DNA of 15,835 nt from Streptomyces rubellomurinus (lineage in GTDB: Bacteria > Actinomycetota > Actinomycetes > Streptomycetales > Streptomycetaceae). Made by a program: the position numbers and the translations under genes. Positions 13,851 to 15,835 of this stretch are shown piece by piece. The first letter of the stretch is position 1, and every line of letters starts with the position of its first letter. The notes beneath the pieces are model-generated. The model did not search any database, was not told the origin of the DNA, and worked only from the letters and a program-made list of their open reading frames with translations. The stretch covers positions 1-15,835 of the forward strand of contig NZ_JZKH01000131.1 in the NCBI RefSeq assembly GCF_000961885.1, in the 5' to 3' direction.

Positions 13851-14699
13851 TCACCCGAGGGCGTTGCGGGCCTTGGCAATTCGGCTTCGGGCTTCGTCCC
13901 CGTGAACGGCGATCTTGGCCAGTTCGGCGAAGGCGCGATGGTACGTGCGGATCTCGCCAGGAGCCGTGACGTTGATCTCTGCGGTCAACGTCTCGATGGC
14001 CACGAGGCTGTCGTCGAATGCATAGAACGCTTCGAGCGGCCAGATGGTCCGGCGAGCCCGAAACGGGATGATTCCGACGGAGACGTTCTGCAGGGAGAAG
14101 ACCCCCAGCAAGTGGTCGAGCTGACCAGCGAGTGCTTCGTCGTCGCAGACGCCGTAGTAGAGAACGGCCTCTTCCAGAATCAGGGCGAACTGATGTCTGG
14201 CGTCGTTCAGAACGCGAGACCGGTTGAGTCGGGCTTCCACCGCCTGCTCCACGTCGTCCGGGGTGCCCTGGAAGGTCGTGATGGATCGGAGGAGTCCGGT
14301 GGCGTAGGGGGTGGTCTGCGTCATTCCGGGCATGACGTTGGAGGCGTACACCTTGAATTTCCGTGTTCGCTGGTAGAGCGGCAGGGTCCTCTGGTGCACC
14401 CGCCTCATACCGTCACGATGGAGGTCTCGCCACTGCGTGTACATGGATTCAGCAGTGCGCGACGCCGCGATCAGATCCGATGCCTTCTCGGCGGAATCGC
14501 AGGCCGTGCACCACGCACGGATGTCGCTGTCGGAAGGAACGGTCAGACCGCGCGCGATGCGGGACGACTTGGACTTGTGCCACCCGCACAGCACGGCCAG
14601 TTCAAGCCCTGAGAGTCCGGCGTCCCGCCGGATCTGGTCGAGCTGATCGGCGAGCGCCTTCCGTGCGGCTTGGGCACTGGACAGAGGAGAAGAGGACAT
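13851..14699 (-). CDS. XRE-family HTH regulator with DUF5753 domain
   Basis: This is a 282-residue protein. The HTH spans ~12-67 (LADQLDQIRRDAGLSGLELAVLCGWHKSKSSRIARGLTVPS pattern, given here only as positions 18-56). The DUF5753 region spans ~85-275, with the typical segments VMPGMTQTTPYA (122-133), VEARLNRSRVL (154-164), LILEEAVLYYGV (173-184), VSVGIIPFRA (206-215) and AEINVTAPGEI (240-250). Such regulators are numerous in Streptomyces, often act with a small partner protein, and some control development or antibiotic genes. ATG 14699 has no clear ribosome binding site but follows the DUF6879 stop by 20 bp, suggesting co-transcription. The frame is open to 14765, but that extension overlaps DUF6879. 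It probably controls the adjacent precursor operon; that link is inferred from position. Confidence 0.88.
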   Translation of the reverse strand: MSSSPLSSAQAARKALADQLDQIRRDAGLSGLELAVLCGWHKSKSSRIARGLTVPSDSDIRAWCTACDSAEKASDLIAASRTAESMYTQWRDLHRDGMRRVHQRTLPLYQRTRKFKVYASNVMPGMTQTTPYATGLLRSITTFQGTPDDVEQAVEARLNRSRVLNDARHQFALILEEAVLYYGVCDDEALAGQLDHLLGVFSLQNVSVGIIPFRARRTIWPLEAFYAFDDSLVAIETLTAEINVTAPGEIRTYHRAFAELAKIAVHGDEARSRIAKARNALG

Positions 14700-14719
14700 G
14701 AACCGGCCGGCTGTGGTGA

Positions 14720-15250
14720 CTACTCGTCGATGGTGTAGGCCTCGTGAGGGACAGCGCGCTCCCACACGGCGTCGAAGGCGGCCGCGCAGAGCTGTGCCAC
14801 AGCAGGATCGTCACTTTGATCCGTGTGCACCCACCGGCCATCGCCGTCAAAGATGTTGAACTGGACGACCCTGCCGTCGAACAGCCAGAAGTCATTTCCA
14901 GGCAGCAGAAGATCGGAGGCGCTTCGGCGGGGCAGCCACCGCACCTCCTCGCCGCCGGCCACGTTGGTGAACGTGAACGAGTGCTCGTACCGGATGTACT
15001 CGCTGGCGGGCTCGGAGATGATCCTGGCTCGCTTCACGGAGACGCCGTTGGCAGTTACCTCTTGGACGAGGTCGAGCCACGGCCTCCACCACGACGCGCG
15101 ATCATCAGGGTCGAGCCGGTGGCCGGACTTCCATGCCCGGAAACCCTCGTCCTCGTTGTCGACCGAGTAGACATCGCGCAGCTCCAGGTGGACTGCGGAC
15201 CTTCGCGCCGACTTCAAAAGGTCAGCGAAGCTGTTCAAGCTCTGCGACAT
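14720..15250 (-). CDS. DUF6879 family protein
   Basis: This is a 176-residue protein from ATG 15250 (MSQSLNSFADLLKSARRSAVHLELRD). The frame is open further upstream, but that part is Arg-rich shadow of the 80-residue gene. Family features include SAVHLELRDVY (19-29), VKRARIISEPASEYIRYEHSF in the middle, VRWLPRR, LLLPGNDFWLFDGRVVQFN and a PHEAY end. The family is common in Streptomyces next to XRE/DUF5753 regulators. Its biochemical role is not established; a partner or modulator of the regulator is a fair guess. Its 5' end overlaps the 3' end of the 80-residue gene by 29 nt, and the regulator gene follows 20 bp later, so the three probably form one operon. Confidence 0.85.
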   Translation of the reverse strand: MSQSLNSFADLLKSARRSAVHLELRDVYSVDNEDEGFRAWKSGHRLDPDDRASWWRPWLDLVQEVTANGVSVKRARIISEPASEYIRYEHSFTFTNVAGGEEVRWLPRRSASDLLLPGNDFWLFDGRVVQFNIFDGDGRWVHTDQSDDPAVAQLCAAAFDAVWERAVPHEAYTIDE

Positions 15251-15464
15251 CCAACGCCTCCTTGAGCGCCTTCGCCATGCGGGCAGGGATGCGGACCACG
15301 GTCTCATGATCCGGGATCGGGCCGTCAGCCAGGCAGTCCGCCGTCGTCGCCTCGTCGATCTTCCATCCCTGGATGACGAAGTCCCTGGTCTCCGGGTCCA
15401 CCCACACGGTGGGAGAGCCGTGGTCCCCCGACTTCTCGTCCTTCGCAACGAACCGTAGTGCCAT
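15222..15464 (-). CDS. Small conserved-looking 80-residue protein of unknown function
   Basis: ATG 15464 follows GGGAGG at good spacing (5 nt). The sequence begins MALRFVAKDEKSGDHGSPTVW, continues as a beta-rich part (VDPETRDFVIQGWKI) and ends in an Arg/Lys/Glu helix (ARMAKALKEALDVAELEQLR). Small proteins of this shape often precede DUF6879 and XRE/DUF5753 genes in Streptomyces, in the position occupied elsewhere by DUF397 partners. It overlaps DUF6879 by 29 nt, implying translational coupling. I do not recognise a named domain. It could be a regulatory partner or antitoxin-like protein. Confidence 0.7.
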   Translation of the reverse strand: MALRFVAKDEKSGDHGSPTVWVDPETRDFVIQGWKIDEATTADCLADGPIPDHETVVRIPARMAKALKEALDVAELEQLR

Positions 15465-15724
15465 CTGATCCTCCCGTGTCGAGCCGGGTACGCTTAGTTA
15501 CAGGCCTGAGCTGGTGCCCATACTCCACCTTGGAGACCCTCCTCGTCAGGACTTTCCACCACAGCAGCCCGGTCCTGAGAGTTGGCCTGGTTCGACCGCC
15601 CGGCCAGGCTGTGCGGGCTGCGCCCTAAGGGTGGGGAGAGGAATGAGCGGGGGGCAGGGGCTATTCTGTGGCGGCGGTTGAGCGTTGACGTCGGGGTGGT
15701 CGGGGGAATGGTGGACGGGTCGGG
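15465..15724. promoter_or_regulatory. Divergent intergenic region between the regulatory operon (-) and the second caspase gene (+)
   Basis: This 260-bp stretch holds no long gene. An A/T-richer patch around 15491-15503 is the likely promoter zone of the - operon. Nested inverted repeats follow: GCAGCCCG (15564-15571) with CGGGCTGC (15614-15621), and inside them GCCTGG (15585-15590) with CCAGGC (15604-15609). CCCT-A-AGGG is at 15623-15631. A GGGGAGAGGA site precedes a 12-codon reading frame (15643-15681, MSGGQGLFCGGG). TTGACG at 15685-15690 could be a -35 box for the caspase gene. Confidence 0.35.
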
Positions 15725-15835
15725 GTGGGGAGATTTTCGGCGCTGCTGATCGGGGCCAGTGCGTACGACGATGCGCCGCTGCGCTTTGTCCCGCGTGATG
15801 TCGAGCAGTTGGGTGAGGCGCTGCGGGGGCGTGGG
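15725..15835 (+). CDS. N-terminus of a second caspase-family (C14-like) protein, cut by window edge
   Basis: GTG 15725 opens a 37-codon frame running off the window: MGRFSALLIGASAYDDAPLR, then FVPRDVEQLGEALRGRG. The strand ALLIGxSxYDD followed by a xxxDVxxLxxAL helix is the standard opening of bacterial caspase-like domains. An in-frame stop at 15686 and the absence of any other start codon make GTG 15725 the only option. The ribosome binding site is weak (GGAC about 8 nt upstream). It has the same strand as the caspase gene at the left edge. The catalytic His and Cys would lie beyond the window. Confidence 0.7.
   Translation, partial: MGRFSALLIGASAYDDAPLRFVPRDVEQLGEALRGRG

Noticed and set aside
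1..15835. Window as a complete circular replicon linearised inside one caspase gene
   Set aside because: The right-end N-terminal piece and left-end Cys half would leave roughly 60 residues of the caspase domain, including the catalytic His, unaccounted for; the ends share no overlap.
1..15835. tRNA, rRNA or known riboswitch genes
   Set aside because: I looked at the intergenic regions on both strands and found no cloverleaf, no rRNA-like sequence and no recognisable riboswitch core.

Overview
The window is GC-rich DNA with strongly G/C-biased third codon positions. Its gene families are typical of Streptomyces and close relatives: an MmyB-type regulator, an XRE/DUF5753 regulator, DUF6879, and bacterial caspase-solenoid proteins. 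No rRNA, tRNA, CRISPR array or intact insertion sequence is visible. The organism assignment is inferred from base composition and gene families only.

Layout, left to right. (1) Positions 2-4144 (+) hold the 3' part of a very large caspase-family (C14-like) protein, cut by the window edge. It has the catalytic-Cys half of a caspase domain followed by more than 1,100 residues of ~32-residue helical repeats. (2) Positions 4152-5003 (-) encode a helix-turn-helix protein with a C-terminal Cys4 zinc-ribbon-like motif. (3) Positions 5246-6948 (+) carry a short-chain dehydrogenase and an MmyB-type regulator. (4) Positions 7310-9528 (+) form a compact cassette: a 47-residue acidic peptide, a hairpin, a JmjC/cupin oxygenase and an aldo/keto reductase. 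(5) Positions 9516-13688 (-) form a converging cassette. In transcription order it holds a 58-residue peptide with a duplicated 15-residue unit, a strong hairpin, an HExxH peptide-modification enzyme, a TPR-2OG-Fe(II) oxygenase, a HAD phosphatase and an APH-fold phosphotransferase. (6) Positions 13851-15464 (-) form a regulatory module: an 80-residue protein, DUF6879 and XRE/DUF5753. (7) Positions 15725-15835 (+) hold the N-terminus of a second caspase-family protein, cut by the right edge.

The main discovery candidate is 7310-13688. I read it as a probable RiPP (ribosomally made, post-translationally modified peptide) locus with two precursor candidates and an oxidation-centred enzyme set. 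There is no visible radical SAM enzyme, lanthionine synthetase, YcaO, transporter or dedicated protease. The best evidence is the 58-residue peptide. Its unit LTRRLDHSVPDGDFA occurs twice, and the two 45-nt copies differ at only two positions, both synonymous third-codon changes. The peptide sits directly before an HExxH enzyme of a family linked to RiPP maturation, and a 19-bp-arm hairpin separates the two genes. The + cassette has the same architecture: small peptide, hairpin, oxygenase. The two cassettes meet tail to tail with a 13-nt overlap. A kinase/phosphatase pair ends the - cassette. A XRE/DUF5753 regulator lies just upstream, and paired GTGCAA repeats one helical turn apart precede a candidate promoter for the 58-residue peptide. 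The product structure, the activity of each enzyme and any link to the caspase proteins are inference.
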